Of a DNA stretch of 36,943 bases, positions 14,517-24,362 are shown piece by piece. The position numbers and the translations under genes are program-made. This stretch comes from Candidatus Competibacteraceae bacterium. GTDB lineage: Bacteria; Pseudomonadota; Gammaproteobacteria; Competibacterales; Competibacteraceae. Within the stretch, counting starts at the first letter, position 1, and every line of letters begins with the position of its first letter. Below the pieces are notes generated by a model. The model was given only the letters and a program-made list of their open reading frames with translations, did not search any database and had not been told where the DNA came from. The DNA is taken from assembly GCA_003989065.1 (NCBI GenBank), contig RXIW01000035.1, positions 1 through 36,943 on the forward strand, in the 5' to 3' direction.

Positions 14517-16102
14517 GCGTGCGGTGGTGAGAATGAGGGATGGAACGGGTTGATGTAGAGCGGAAGGGTGAAATGGAACGAGATGCCGCGATCGGCGTGC
14601 GGCGTCGCCCAGAGCTTGCCGCCCTGGGATTCGACGATCGAGCGGCTGACCGACAAACCCAGGCCCATGCCGCCGGGCTTGGTGCTGAAAAACGGTTGAA
14701 ACAGCCGGCAGGCGGCTTCCTTGCTGAGTCCCGGCCCGGTGTCCTGAACGGTGACCAGCGCCGTGTTCTTGTCTTGCAGGGTGGTACGCAAGGTCAGCAG
14801 GCGCGGCCCGTCGTTGCTTTCGTGCATGGCTTCGATGGCGTTGCGGGCCAGATAGAGCACCACCAGCTGAATTTGCAGGTCATCGGCCAGAACCGCCGGT
14901 AATTGATCCATCAGCTCCAGCTTCAGGGTTACGCTCGCTTGGCGCAACTCCAGTTGGGCATAGTGGATGACCCGGTGGATCAGCGTGTTGAGATCGAGCG
15001 TGGATTGCGAAGCCGTGGGGTTTTTTTGCACCAGTTCGCGCAGGTGGCGGATGATGCTACCCGCCCGCAGTCCTTGGTTGACCACCTCTTCCAAGGTGCC
15101 GGTCAGTTCGCGCGGATCGGCCTTGTCCTGGCGCAGCAGCCCCAGACAGGCTTGGGTATAGGCCACGATGGCCGCCAGCGGCTGGTTGAGGTCGTGGGCC
15201 AGATTAGAAGCCAGCTCGACCGCCAGGCTGAGGCGCGAGGTCTTGGCCAGCTCGGTCTGCTGGCGTCGCAGCTGATCTTCGGCCAGTTTGCGCGTGGTGA
15301 TGTCTTCGGCCAGGCCGACCACGCGATGGACATGGCCGTACTCGTCATGCATCGGGAATCCGCGGTCCCAGATCCAGCGTACCGTGCCGTCCGGGCGGAT
15401 GATTCGATACTCCTCGTCCATGCCCGACGCCGATTTGTCGAAATGGGCGGCGTAGATGCGCGGTCGGTCGTCGGGGTGCACCGCATCGATCCAGTCCAGC
15501 GGTCGCTCCAGCAAGTGTTGCGCCGGACGTCCCCACAGATCCTCGTAGACCGGGCTGATGTAAAGCAGACGTTGTTCAGTGACGCCCCATACCCAGAAGA
15601 CTTCGCGGATGTGCTCGGCCAGTTGGCGGAACCGTTCTTCGCTGTCGCCAAGGGCGGTTTCGACCTGCAAGCGGGCGGCGTTCAACAGCTCCAGCGCCTG
15701 TTGGCTTTCCAGGCGCTCGGCGGCGCGTTCGGCCGCCTGCGCCTCCATCGCTTCGAGGCTCTGTCTCAGGCGATCCTCGACCTGTCGTTGGGCGAAACGG
15801 GCGCGGGCGATGGCGTCGGCGTGGGTCCGCAGCAACCAGTACAACAGGCCACCGCTGACGGCGATGGCCAGCGCGACCCTCAACAAATCGAGGATCGCAG
15901 GCTGGCGGATATCGTTGGCCCAGGCCAGCAAATCCTCGCCCAGCAGCCACAACAGGCTGACGGTGACGTACAGCAGGCTGGCGGGCGCTGGCTGGGTCAG
16001 GCGCCACCACAGCCGTTCCATGCACGAGCGCAGCCGCGGCGTGGGCGCGGTCGCTGGTGGAAACAATGGAGCCTTGGACATCGCGCTATTGGACATGGCC
16101 AT
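14513..16102 (-). CDS. PAS-containing sensor histidine kinase (FixL/TodS type)
   Basis: A 529-residue membrane sensor kinase. Two hydrophobic segments lie at about residues 38-58 and 68-92. A coiled region is followed by a PAS_3-type domain with PAC (about 150-270: LLYISPVYEDLWG, EYRIIRPDGTVRWIWDRG, GLAEDIT). The dimerisation box has H303 in NLAHDLNQPLAAI. The catalytic domain shows NAIEAM, DTGPGLS and MGLGLSVSRSIVESQGG. GGAGG (complement of 16110-16114) lies 7 nt before ATG 16102. It starts 15 nt after the stop of a second kinase and overlaps the regulator by ATGA. The signal is unknown, and no heme-binding His pattern like that of FixL could be assigned. Confidence 0.88.
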   Translation of the reverse strand: MAMSNSAMSKAPLFPPATAPTPRLRSCMERLWWRLTQPAPASLLYVTVSLLWLLGEDLLAWANDIRQPAILDLLRVALAIAVSGGLLYWLLRTHADAIARARFAQRQVEDRLRQSLEAMEAQAAERAAERLESQQALELLNAARLQVETALGDSEERFRQLAEHIREVFWVWGVTEQRLLYISPVYEDLWGRPAQHLLERPLDWIDAVHPDDRPRIYAAHFDKSASGMDEEYRIIRPDGTVRWIWDRGFPMHDEYGHVHRVVGLAEDITTRKLAEDQLRRQQTELAKTSRLSLAVELASNLAHDLNQPLAAIVAYTQACLGLLRQDKADPRELTGTLEEVVNQGLRAGSIIRHLRELVQKNPTASQSTLDLNTLIHRVIHYAQLELRQASVTLKLELMDQLPAVLADDLQIQLVVLYLARNAIEAMHESNDGPRLLTLRTTLQDKNTALVTVQDTGPGLSKEAACRLFQPFFSTKPGGMGLGLSVSRSIVESQGGKLWATPHADRGISFHFTLPLYINPFHPSFSPPHA

Positions 16103-16117
16103 GACGCAGCCTCCGAC

Positions 16118-18046
16118 CTATCGGTTCGAAACCGGCTCGGCTGTGCGCTCGGATTGAACGACATATTCCGGTGCAGCAGCAGGGGGGGCGACGGGCAAGG
16201 TAAAGTGGAAGGTGACGCCAGGCCCGTGATTGGACGTCACCCATAATCGGCCACCATGCGCCTCGACGATGGCCTGGCTGATCGGCAAGCCCAGACCCAG
16301 TCCTTCGGGTTTGGTGGTGAAGAAGGGGTGCAGCAACTGCCCCAGGATATCCGGCTTCAAGCCGCTGCCGGTGTCCTGAACCGTGAGTTCGACCGTCTCC
16401 TGCTCGTGGCGGGCGGAGATGACGATGGTGCGAGGGTCCTCTCTGCCATCGATGGCGTCCACCGCGTTGCGCACCAGATTGATGATCACCTGCTGGATCT
16501 GTAGGGGATCGGCCAGCACTGGCGGCAGGTCCTCGGCGGTATCGTAGGTGATGCGAATGGCGTGGCGTCGGGCTTCGAGATTGAGGAAGTCGGCTACTTC
16601 TTCCAGCAGCTCACGGATTTGCACGACCGTGTGGTGAGTCTTGCCACGGCGGGCGAAATGACGGATGCGCTGGATGATGGTGTTGGCCCGGGCGCTTTGC
16701 GCAGCGATCTTTTCGAGGGTGTCCCGCAGCTCGGCCGGTTCGACCGATTGATGGGCCAGCCGGGCCAGGCAGGCTTCGGCGTACAGGGCGATGGCGGTCA
16801 CCGGCTGGTTGATCTCGTGCACCAGGCTGGAGGCCATTTCGCCGAGTGTGTTGAGACGCGAGGCGTGAGCCAGCAGCGTTTGCTGCCGTTGCGAAGCCTC
16901 CGCCATGCGTTCCTGCGCCAGCACCCCACCGACCCACTGGGCCATGAGCTGGATCAGTTCGCGGTCCACCACGGTGAACAGCGTGGATCGCGGCTTGCGG
17001 TCGGAGAAGCTCAGCGTACCGAAAAGTTCTTCGCCGACCCGAACTGGGGTGCCCAGGTAGACTTCCAGCTGGTACTTGCGAAAACAGGGGTGTTGTCGCC
17101 AGGGACCGGCCGAAGCGTGTTCGAAACCGATGGGTTGGGGCACGCGCAGGGTGTCGCGGCAATAGGTATCGGCCAGGGCGAGCACCTCTCCTTGGGGGAT
17201 TTCGCCGTCCGAGGGAATGGTCTGGGTGATTTCGCAGCGCTCGCCGACGATGTGGCACAGAGTGCCGGTGGATACGGCGAAACGCTGGCAACCCATCGCC
17301 AGCATGGCCTGGATTTTCTCGCTGGCGCGGCGGCGCGGGGTGGAGATCACCTGATAGAGCTCCCGCAGCGCCTCCACGCTATCCCGCAGCGCCGTTTGCT
17401 GCTCGGCCAGTTGCCGGTTGATTTCTTCGGTTTTTTCCTTGGCGCCGGCCAGCGAGCGCGCCACGCTCAGGTTTTCCAGTCCCAGCCTCAACGAGCGGAT
17501 GAGGGTATGGTGATAGCGGTAGGCAGTGATCAGAGCCAGCAGCAGGTATAGGATTCCGGTGGAGCCCATGGTGCCGCGCAAGGGATCGTCCTGCACCAGT
17601 AGCCACGTTACCGGTGGGAGCGCCAGAGGCAGGGCGTAAGCGACGTACGCGACCAACTCCGAGCTCATGGTCAGCACTCCGCCCATCAGCATGCCGCCCA
17701 ACACCAGGGCGATGAGGGTGTCGTAGACCAGGGCCGGCGACAGGTTCAGCAGAACGATGCTGCCGCCCCAGCAGATCCCGCTGGCGGCGCAGGTCACGAT
17801 GTAGGCGATGGACCAGCATTCGATAGCGCATGTCGCATCCGAACAGCGCCGAAAGGCGATGGTGAGTCCCAGTCGCGCCATGACGGTCGTTTCCAGCAAG
17901 GCCAGCCAGATCAGCAGCGCGGTTTGGGGCAGCGCATTCCAGGTGGCTACCACCAGGAGAGGGGCGACCAGCAGGTTGGCGATGATGTCCAACGGTGCCT
18001 GCTCGTACAGCAGCTGCACTTGCTGGATACGGATTTGCCCGGCCAT
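16118..18046 (-). CDS. Second sensor histidine kinase with membrane domain and GAF-like domain
   Basis: A 642-residue kinase. The N-terminal part has about six hydrophobic segments (residues about 18-185), like MASE-type membrane sensors. A helix-rich linker leads to a GAF-like domain (about 220-390: MLAMGCQRFAVSTGTLCHI, VYLGTPVRVGEELFGTLSF). The H-box has H410 in SSLVHEINQPVTAI. The ATPase domain has NLVRNAVDAID, DTGSGLKPD and LGLGLPISQAIVEAHGG. I chose the ATG at 18046 because family members begin close to the LLYEQAP motif, and because earlier starts up to 18322 would overlap a better membrane-protein gene. The ribosome site is weak. Its kinase core closely resembles that of the next gene, suggesting a duplicated kinase core with different sensors feeding one regulator. 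Confidence 0.82.
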   Translation of the reverse strand: MAGQIRIQQVQLLYEQAPLDIIANLLVAPLLVVATWNALPQTALLIWLALLETTVMARLGLTIAFRRCSDATCAIECWSIAYIVTCAASGICWGGSIVLLNLSPALVYDTLIALVLGGMLMGGVLTMSSELVAYVAYALPLALPPVTWLLVQDDPLRGTMGSTGILYLLLALITAYRYHHTLIRSLRLGLENLSVARSLAGAKEKTEEINRQLAEQQTALRDSVEALRELYQVISTPRRRASEKIQAMLAMGCQRFAVSTGTLCHIVGERCEITQTIPSDGEIPQGEVLALADTYCRDTLRVPQPIGFEHASAGPWRQHPCFRKYQLEVYLGTPVRVGEELFGTLSFSDRKPRSTLFTVVDRELIQLMAQWVGGVLAQERMAEASQRQQTLLAHASRLNTLGEMASSLVHEINQPVTAIALYAEACLARLAHQSVEPAELRDTLEKIAAQSARANTIIQRIRHFARRGKTHHTVVQIRELLEEVADFLNLEARRHAIRITYDTAEDLPPVLADPLQIQQVIINLVRNAVDAIDGREDPRTIVISARHEQETVELTVQDTGSGLKPDILGQLLHPFFTTKPEGLGLGLPISQAIVEAHGGRLWVTSNHGPGVTFHFTLPVAPPAAAPEYVVQSERTAEPVSNR

Positions 18047-18110
18047 GGCGGTGGTGGTGGAACCGGGAAGATCGATGGCGTTCAAGGTGGGTAGCGCCGG
18101 GTTGCCGAGG

Positions 18111-18398
18111 TTACGACCGCGGGGTTCGGCGATCGGGCGGCGAATGGTTCTCCAATGCCGGAGAGTCGGAGACGACCGTATATTCCCCTTCGATGATGGT
18201 GGCAGCAGCTCGCCGCTGCTGGCGGGCCAGACGGCGCAGACGCCACCAGAGCCAGCCGCCCAGAACCAGCCCCAGCCCCAGGAAGACGGTGAACAGCACC
18301 GAGGCAAGAGCAAAGGCCGCAATGATGGCCAACGCCGAACTCAGGGCCAGTCCCAGCCGGCCCAGCAGGGAAAGTTGCGGAGGTTTGAACTGTGTCAT
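18111..18398 (-). CDS. Small membrane protein with conserved-looking EGEYTVV tail, function unknown
   Basis: A 95-residue product with one long or two short hydrophobic segments (about residues 13-50: LALSSALAIIAAFALASVLF, FLGLGLVLGGWLWW). These are followed by a basic stretch RLRRLARQQRR and a soluble tail with ATIIEGEYTVVSD. I do not recognise a characterised family. The ATG at 18398 is preferred because it forms an ATGA overlap with the 26-codon gene just upstream; the same frame extends to 18467 without a better start. It lies 64 bp before the GAF-type kinase gene. Position behind copA suggests a role in copper ATPase function or in sensing, but that is inference from context only. Confidence 0.65.
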   Translation of the reverse strand: MTQFKPPQLSLLGRLGLALSSALAIIAAFALASVLFTVFLGLGLVLGGWLWWRLRRLARQQRRAAATIIEGEYTVVSDSPALENHSPPDRRTPRS

Positions 18399-18475
18399 GA
18401 GCGTGCGATCCAGAACCACCAGACGATCAAGCCGATCAGCCCCAGTCCCGCGAGATTGACAAGCCAAGCAATCAT
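18395..18475 (-). CDS. 26-residue single-span membrane peptide coupled to copA
   Basis: The open frame encodes one hydrophobic helix starting [13 protein letters not shown] and ending WWFWIARS, with four tryptophans. Its ATG overlaps the copA stop as ATGA (18472-18475) and its own stop overlaps the next gene's ATG as TCATGA (18395-18398). Two exact four-base junctions around so short a frame strongly suggest a real, translationally coupled gene. By analogy with small subunits of other transport ATPases such as KdpF, it might bind or stabilise the CopA pump in the membrane; this is inference. Confidence 0.65.
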   Translation of the reverse strand: MIAWLVNLAGLGLIGLIVWWFWIARS

Positions 18476-20730
18476 GTTGGATGACCTTGGGGTTGGGCGG
18501 GGGGGCGAAAACCGCGCAATCGATTGGCGTTGCTCACCACGGTGAAGGAAGACAGCGCCATCGCCATGCCAGCCACCATCGGGTTCAGCAACAAGCCGGT
18601 CGCAGGGTAGAGCGCGCCCGCCGCCAGTGGAATTCCTAACGTATTGTAGATGAAAGCGCCGAACAGATTTTGCCGAATATTGCGCACGGTGGCCCGGGAG
18701 AGCGCGACGGCATCGGCGACGCCATGCAGCGAGCCGCGCACCAGGGTGATACCGGCGCTTTCGATGGCGATGTCGGCGCCGGCGCCCATGGCCAGACCGA
18801 CATCGGCCTGGGCCAGGGCGGGGGCGTCGTTGATGCCGTCGCCCACCATGCCGACCACCGTGCCGTCGGCTTGTAGGCGGGCGATCACTTCGGCCTTGGC
18901 GGTGGGCAATACTTCGGCGAACACCGTCTCGATACCGACCTGCTCGGCCACCGCCTGAGCGGTGGCGCGGTGATCGCCGGTCAGCAACACCACCCGCAAT
19001 CCCAGTTCCCGCAGGCGGGCGATGGCGGCGGCCGAGTCCGGTTTGAGCGGATCGGCGATGGCCAGGATGCCGGCTGGTTGGCCATCGATCGCCACCAGGA
19101 CCGGGGTTTGCCCCGCTGCCGCCAGACGGTCGGCTTCGGCCCGCAACGGCGCGGCGTCGATGCCATGGCTATTCAGCAGGGCGTGGTTGCCGACCCACAG
19201 CATTCGGTTTTCCACGATGCCGCTGACGCCCTGACCGGCGATCGCCTCGAACTGGGTCGCGGCGGGAATCGTCAGCCCGCGGGCGCGCGCCGCATCCAGG
19301 AGGGCCTGGGCCAACGGGTGCTCGGAGGCGGTTTCCAGCCCGGCGGCCAGCGCGAAAATCTCTTTGTCGTCGAAACCGGGCAGCGCCATGACAGTGGTAA
19401 CGGTCGGCTGGCCGGCGGTGACCGTCCCGGTCTTGTCCAGCACCAGGGTGTGCACTTGGCCGACCCGTTGTAGAGCCTCGCCGTTGCGGATCAGGATGCC
19501 GTATTCGGCGGCTTTGCCGACGCCGACCATGATCGAGATCGGCGTGGCCAGACCCAACGCGCAGGGACAGGCGATGATCAGGACCGTCAGGGTGGCGACC
19601 AGCATGTAACTGGCCTGAGGGGCGGGACCGAAGTTGAACCAGGCCAGCGCGGTGAGGACGGCGATGATCAGGACCGAGGGAACGAACACGGCGGCGACCC
19701 GGTCGGCCAGCCGACCGATGGGGGGCTTGCTGTTTTGCGCTTGCCGTACGCTGGCAATGATGTGAGCCAGCACGGTATCGGCTCCGACTCGAGTCGCGCG
19801 GAATACGAAACTGCCGGTCTTGTTCAGTGTACCGCCGGTGACGGTGTCGCCTTCGCCCTTGTCGACCGGCAGGGGTTCGCCGGTGAGCATGGATTCGTCC
19901 ACTGTCGACCGGCCACTGACGATCTCGCCGTCGACCGGGATCTTCTCGCCCGGCCGCACCCGCAGCAGAGCGCCGACCCCAAGGGTTTCGATCGGCACGT
20001 CGCGCTCCTGATCGCCCTCGACCAGCCGCGCGGTGCGGGGTTGCAGGCCGAGCAGGCGGCGGATGGCGGACGAAGTTTTGCTGCGCGCCCGGCTTTCCAG
20101 CGCGGAGCCGAGGTTGATCAGGGCGATGATGGTGACCGCCGCCTCGAAATAGGCGTGGTGGGCCAGGCTCGGCACACTGGCGGGAAACAGGGTGACCAGC
20201 ATCGAGTAGACCCAGGCCGCGCCGGTGCCCAGCGCGATCAGGGTGTCCATATTGGCGTTATGGTGGCGAAACTGCTGCCAGGCCCCAGTAAAGAAATGCC
20301 GGCCGCTGTACATCATCGCAGCCAAGGTTACCAGGCCGACGACGCTCCAGAATGCGCGCCCACCGGGACTGGCCAGCGCTGGCAACCAGCCTGCCATCTC
20401 GGCCAGCATCAGTGGCGCGGCCAGCGCACCGGCGACGAGGGTGTTGCGGACCAGCCGCCGGAAGTGGGCCTGTTCGGCAGCCTCGCGTTCGGCTTCGGCT
20501 CCGACGTCGTCGCGCAGTTCGGTGGCATCGTAACCGGCTGTCTGCACCGCGCGAACCAGCATCGCGACCGTTGGTGTGCCGCTGACCTGGGCGGTGCGGT
20601 CGGCAAGATTGACCTGGGCCTCGGCGACGCCGGGCACTTCGCGCAGAGCCGTTTCCACGGCCGCGACACAGCCGGCGCAGCTCATGCCGGTGATCGCCAA
20701 ACGATGTTGGAGGAGTGGTTCGGCGTTCAT
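18472..20730 (-). CDS. copA: Copper-translocating P1B-type ATPase
   Basis: A 752-residue Cu(I)-exporting ATPase in the inner membrane. The N-terminal heavy-metal domain has GMSCAGC (C18, C21). The membrane metal site is CPC at 388-390 in [12 protein letters not shown]. The phosphorylation site is D432 in DKTGTVTAG. The hinge motif [16 protein letters not shown] and the C-terminal [13 protein letters not shown], with the Met/Ser-Ser pattern of Cu(I) pumps, identify the subgroup. Length and domain order are normal. GGAAG lies a few bases upstream of ATG 20730. It is the first of a minus-strand array with two small membrane proteins, two kinases and a regulator. I see no clear CueR-type operator upstream. 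Silver transport is also possible for this subgroup. Confidence 0.95.
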   Translation of the reverse strand: MNAEPLLQHRLAITGMSCAGCVAAVETALREVPGVAEAQVNLADRTAQVSGTPTVAMLVRAVQTAGYDATELRDDVGAEAEREAAEQAHFRRLVRNTLVAGALAAPLMLAEMAGWLPALASPGGRAFWSVVGLVTLAAMMYSGRHFFTGAWQQFRHHNANMDTLIALGTGAAWVYSMLVTLFPASVPSLAHHAYFEAAVTIIALINLGSALESRARSKTSSAIRRLLGLQPRTARLVEGDQERDVPIETLGVGALLRVRPGEKIPVDGEIVSGRSTVDESMLTGEPLPVDKGEGDTVTGGTLNKTGSFVFRATRVGADTVLAHIIASVRQAQNSKPPIGRLADRVAAVFVPSVLIIAVLTALAWFNFGPAPQASYMLVATLTVLIIACPCALGLATPISIMVGVGKAAEYGILIRNGEALQRVGQVHTLVLDKTGTVTAGQPTVTTVMALPGFDDKEIFALAAGLETASEHPLAQALLDAARARGLTIPAATQFEAIAGQGVSGIVENRMLWVGNHALLNSHGIDAAPLRAEADRLAAAGQTPVLVAIDGQPAGILAIADPLKPDSAAAIARLRELGLRVVLLTGDHRATAQAVAEQVGIETVFAEVLPTAKAEVIARLQADGTVVGMVGDGINDAPALAQADVGLAMGAGADIAIESAGITLVRGSLHGVADAVALSRATVRNIRQNLFGAFIYNTLGIPLAAGALYPATGLLLNPMVAGMAMALSSFTVVSNANRLRGFRPPAQPQGHPT

Positions 20731-20783
20731 CAGGGCTTCCGTAACGGCAGGGACAGTGAATTTCGAATGATGAAAATGGACAG

Positions 20784-20804
20784 CCGAACGCGCGGAGCGT
20801 TCGG
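20784..20804 (-). terminator. 8-bp hairpin between dapD and copA
   Basis: CCGAACGC at 20784-20791 and GCGTTCGG at 20797-20804 are perfect inverted repeats around GCGGA. The hairpin lies about 90 nt after the dapD stop and 54 nt before copA. No T-run directly follows on the minus strand, so it could be a weak dapD terminator or a regulatory dyad for copA. Confidence 0.35.
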
Positions 20805-20895
20805 TCGCTGGCTGGTGTGGGCGGTCGAGCGGCGCGCGGTTCGAATCGATGACCGGCGCGTCGCAATCCGCTCAGGTCGCCTGTTGCCGCTGTCC

Positions 20896-21714
<819 letters not shown>

Positions 21715-21989
21715 CGGACAGGATCCTCAAGGGCATGGGCGGCAACCTAACCGGAAGCTTAGGCACAGCCGCAAAAAACCGTCATAATAGAAAGGGAAAA
21801 TGCAGGTATCGGGCATCAGGTATCACCGGCCTGGAACCTGGAACGGTAGCCGGCCACCGCACGGCGATCAGGACCAGGGCGGCAACTTTAACACCTCGAG
21901 CTTTTGAACGGCAGCAGGCTGGTCACGACGATCGCGATGACGATGGGCACACAACAAAATCTTAATCAACAAGAATGAGGGTAACCGGT
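21715..21989. promoter_or_regulatory. Divergent control region between dapD and glgE
   Basis: This 275-bp region must hold the promoters of dapD (minus) and glgE (plus). CATAAT at 21783-21788 could be a plus-strand -10 box, but I see no good -35 box at the right distance. If used, it would give glgE a leader of about 200 nt. No riboswitch or strong terminator was recognised. Confidence 0.4.
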
Positions 21990-24236
21990 ATGTCCAAGAA
22001 AACTGTGGTGGATAATAAGAAACCGGTCGTGACCAGGCCCGCCGCCCATCCTTCCAAGGCTCCGACCAGTCACCAGCGGACAGCCACGGCCGATGCGGCG
22101 CCGCTGGCGGAGAGCGCAAAGCCGACGGCAGCCGAAGCTGCTCCGGCCGTGGCGAGCGCGGAACCGACCGTAGCCGATGCGACGCCAATAGCGGTCGAGC
22201 CCGAGCCCGAACCTGTCCCGGCAACCCCGGCGATTCAGGCGGTGGCCGACGGGCGGAAACGAGTCATCATCGAGGGTGTGGTTCCGGAAATCGATGGTGG
22301 TCGCTTTCCGATCAAGCGTACGGTGGGCGACACCGTGCTGGTCGAGGCCGATGTGTTCACCGATGGCCACGATGCCTTGTCCTGTGTCCTGCAACACCGG
22401 CGGGTGGGCGAGAGCCACTGGCAGGAAGTGCCCATGCGGTCGTTGGTCAACGACCGGTGGCGCGGCGAATTTCAGGTGCTGGATCTGGGGCGTCACGAGT
22501 ACACGGTGACGGCCTGGGTGGACGCTTTTAAATCCTGGCGGCATGATCTGGAGCGGTGGGTGCAGGCCGAGGACATTGCCCTGTCGCTGCGGAGCGGGGC
22601 GGAATTGGCTCGCAAAGCCAGTCGCCGCGCCCAGGGCGAGGACGCCAAGTGGCTGGCCAAGCGTGCCGAAGACCTGGCCGGCTCGCAGGATCTCGAATAC
22701 CGCCGCCAACTGGGCCTGGACGAGGAATTCGCCCGCCACATGATGCGCAACGCCGATCGCAGCCTGGCCCTGAGCTATGACAAGGCGCTGGGCGTGGTGG
22801 TGGACGACGAGCGTGCCCGCTTCAGCTCCTGGTACGAGATGTTCCCGCGTTCGTGCGCCGCCGCGCCCGGCAAACATGGGACGTTCAAGGATTGCGAGGC
22901 GTGGTTGCCGCGTCTTGCCGCGATGGGCTTCGACGTGCTGTATTTCCCGCCGATCCATCCGATTGGCCGGGTCAACCGCAAGGGCAAGAACAACACCCTG
23001 ACTCCGATGCTCGACGATGTCGGCAGTCCCTGGGCCATCGGCGCGGCCGAAGGCGGTCACAAGGATATCCTGCCGGAACTGGGCACCCTGGACGATTTTC
23101 GCCAGCTGGTGAGCAAAGCCAAGGAGCACGGCATCGAAATCGCCATGGATATCGCCTTGCAGTGCGCGCCGGATCATCCCTACGTCAGGCAGCACCCCGA
23201 CTGGTTCCGCTGGCGGCCGGATGGCACGGTGCAGTACGCCGAGAATCCGCCCAAGAAATACCAGGACATCTACCCCTTCAATTTCGAGACCGCCGACTGG
23301 CAGGCGCTGTGGATCGAGATCAAGAGCATCTTCGAATTCTGGGTTCAGCAGGGCGTGCGCATCTTCCGGGTCGATAATCCGCACACCAAGCCGTTCGCCA
23401 TGTGGGAATGGCTGATCGCCGATATCAAGAAGACCACGCCAAACGCCATCTTCCTGGCCGAAGCTTTCACCCGGCCCAAGGTCATGCACCGGTTGGCCAA
23501 GCTCGGTTACAGCCAGTCCTACACCTACTATGCCTGGCGTAACAGCAAGTGGGAGCTCGGTGAGTATCTGACCGAGGTTTGCCAGGGACCGGGCCGCGAG
23601 TATTTCCGCCCCAACTTCTGGCCCAACACCCCGGATATCCTGACCGAGGCCCTGCAGCACGGCGGCAAGGCGATGTTCATGTCCCGTCTGGTGATGGCCG
23701 CGACCATGACCGCCAATTATGGCATCTACGGCCCGGCCTTCGAGATGATGGAGCATCTCGCGGTCAAGCCTGGCAGCGAGGAATATCTCGATTCCGAGAA
23801 ATATCAACTGCGCTATCGCAGCTTCCAGGATCTGGAAGGACCCAACAGTCTGCATGCCTTCATCGCCCTGGTGAACCGCATCCGCAAACGCAATCCAGCC
23901 CTGCAATCCGACTGGAACCTGCGGTTGCACCAGGTCGATAACGAGCAGATCATTTGCTACAGCAAGGCCACCGCCAATCGTGCCAACGTAATCCTGGTGG
24001 TGGTGAACCTCGATCCGAACTATACCCAGGCAGGCTGTACCCAACTGGATCTGGAGGCGCTGGGCGTCGACCCGAACCAGCCCTATCAAGTCCACGATCT
24101 GCTGACCGGTGCCCACTATGTCTGGCACGGGCCGCGCAACTATGTCGAATTGAATCCCCACCGGATACCTGCGCACGTATTCCGTATCCGCCATAACTTG
24201 AGCGCGGATTGCGACTTCGATCCCTTTGGCGGGTGA
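21990..24236 (+). CDS. glgE: Alpha-1,4-glucan:maltose-1-phosphate maltosyltransferase
   Basis: A 748-residue GH13 enzyme that extends alpha-glucan using maltose 1-phosphate. After an Ala/Pro/Glu-rich N-terminal extension (about residues 1-86), the family N-terminal domain starts at GRKRVIIEGVVPEIDGG. The catalytic barrel includes VLYFPPIHPIG and NNTLTP. The nucleophile is D462 in FRVDNPHTKP and the acid/base is E491 in FLAEAFTRP. Their 29-residue spacing matches Streptomyces GlgE (D394/E423). YGPAFEM and a beta-domain complete the protein. ATG 21990 is preferred over ATG 21975 because GAGG at 21977-21980 lies 9 nt upstream. It is followed by glgC and glgX on the same strand. No maltokinase, trehalose synthase or branching enzyme is present in the window. 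Confidence 0.93.
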   Translation: MSKKTVVDNKKPVVTRPAAHPSKAPTSHQRTATADAAPLAESAKPTAAEAAPAVASAEPTVADATPIAVEPEPEPVPATPAIQAVADGRKRVIIEGVVPEIDGGRFPIKRTVGDTVLVEADVFTDGHDALSCVLQHRRVGESHWQEVPMRSLVNDRWRGEFQVLDLGRHEYTVTAWVDAFKSWRHDLERWVQAEDIALSLRSGAELARKASRRAQGEDAKWLAKRAEDLAGSQDLEYRRQLGLDEEFARHMMRNADRSLALSYDKALGVVVDDERARFSSWYEMFPRSCAAAPGKHGTFKDCEAWLPRLAAMGFDVLYFPPIHPIGRVNRKGKNNTLTPMLDDVGSPWAIGAAEGGHKDILPELGTLDDFRQLVSKAKEHGIEIAMDIALQCAPDHPYVRQHPDWFRWRPDGTVQYAENPPKKYQDIYPFNFETADWQALWIEIKSIFEFWVQQGVRIFRVDNPHTKPFAMWEWLIADIKKTTPNAIFLAEAFTRPKVMHRLAKLGYSQSYTYYAWRNSKWELGEYLTEVCQGPGREYFRPNFWPNTPDILTEALQHGGKAMFMSRLVMAATMTANYGIYGPAFEMMEHLAVKPGSEEYLDSEKYQLRYRSFQDLEGPNSLHAFIALVNRIRKRNPALQSDWNLRLHQVDNEQIICYSKATANRANVILVVVNLDPNYTQAGCTQLDLEALGVDPNQPYQVHDLLTGAHYVWHGPRNYVELNPHRIPAHVFRIRHNLSADCDFDPFGG

Positions 24237-24362
24237 GGGCTGTGATCCCACGATGGTGTGAATTAGATCAGTACCCCGGCGAGGAGCATGTCCCGTCCGG
24301 GGGATATTCGTGTGAACGATTTTGTGCGAACGATTTTTAGTCGAAAAGAAGGATGTGCCGCG

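Noticed and set aside
14903-16246. A 447-codon open frame on the plus strand opposite the sensor kinases
   Set aside because: It crosses the boundary between two kinase genes in antisense, which a real gene would be unlikely to do, and shows no motifs.
18047-18322. Longer N-terminus for the GAF-type kinase
   Set aside because: It would overlap the 95-residue membrane protein in another frame, is rich in Pro/Trp/Gly/Ser without order, and family members start near LLYEQAP.
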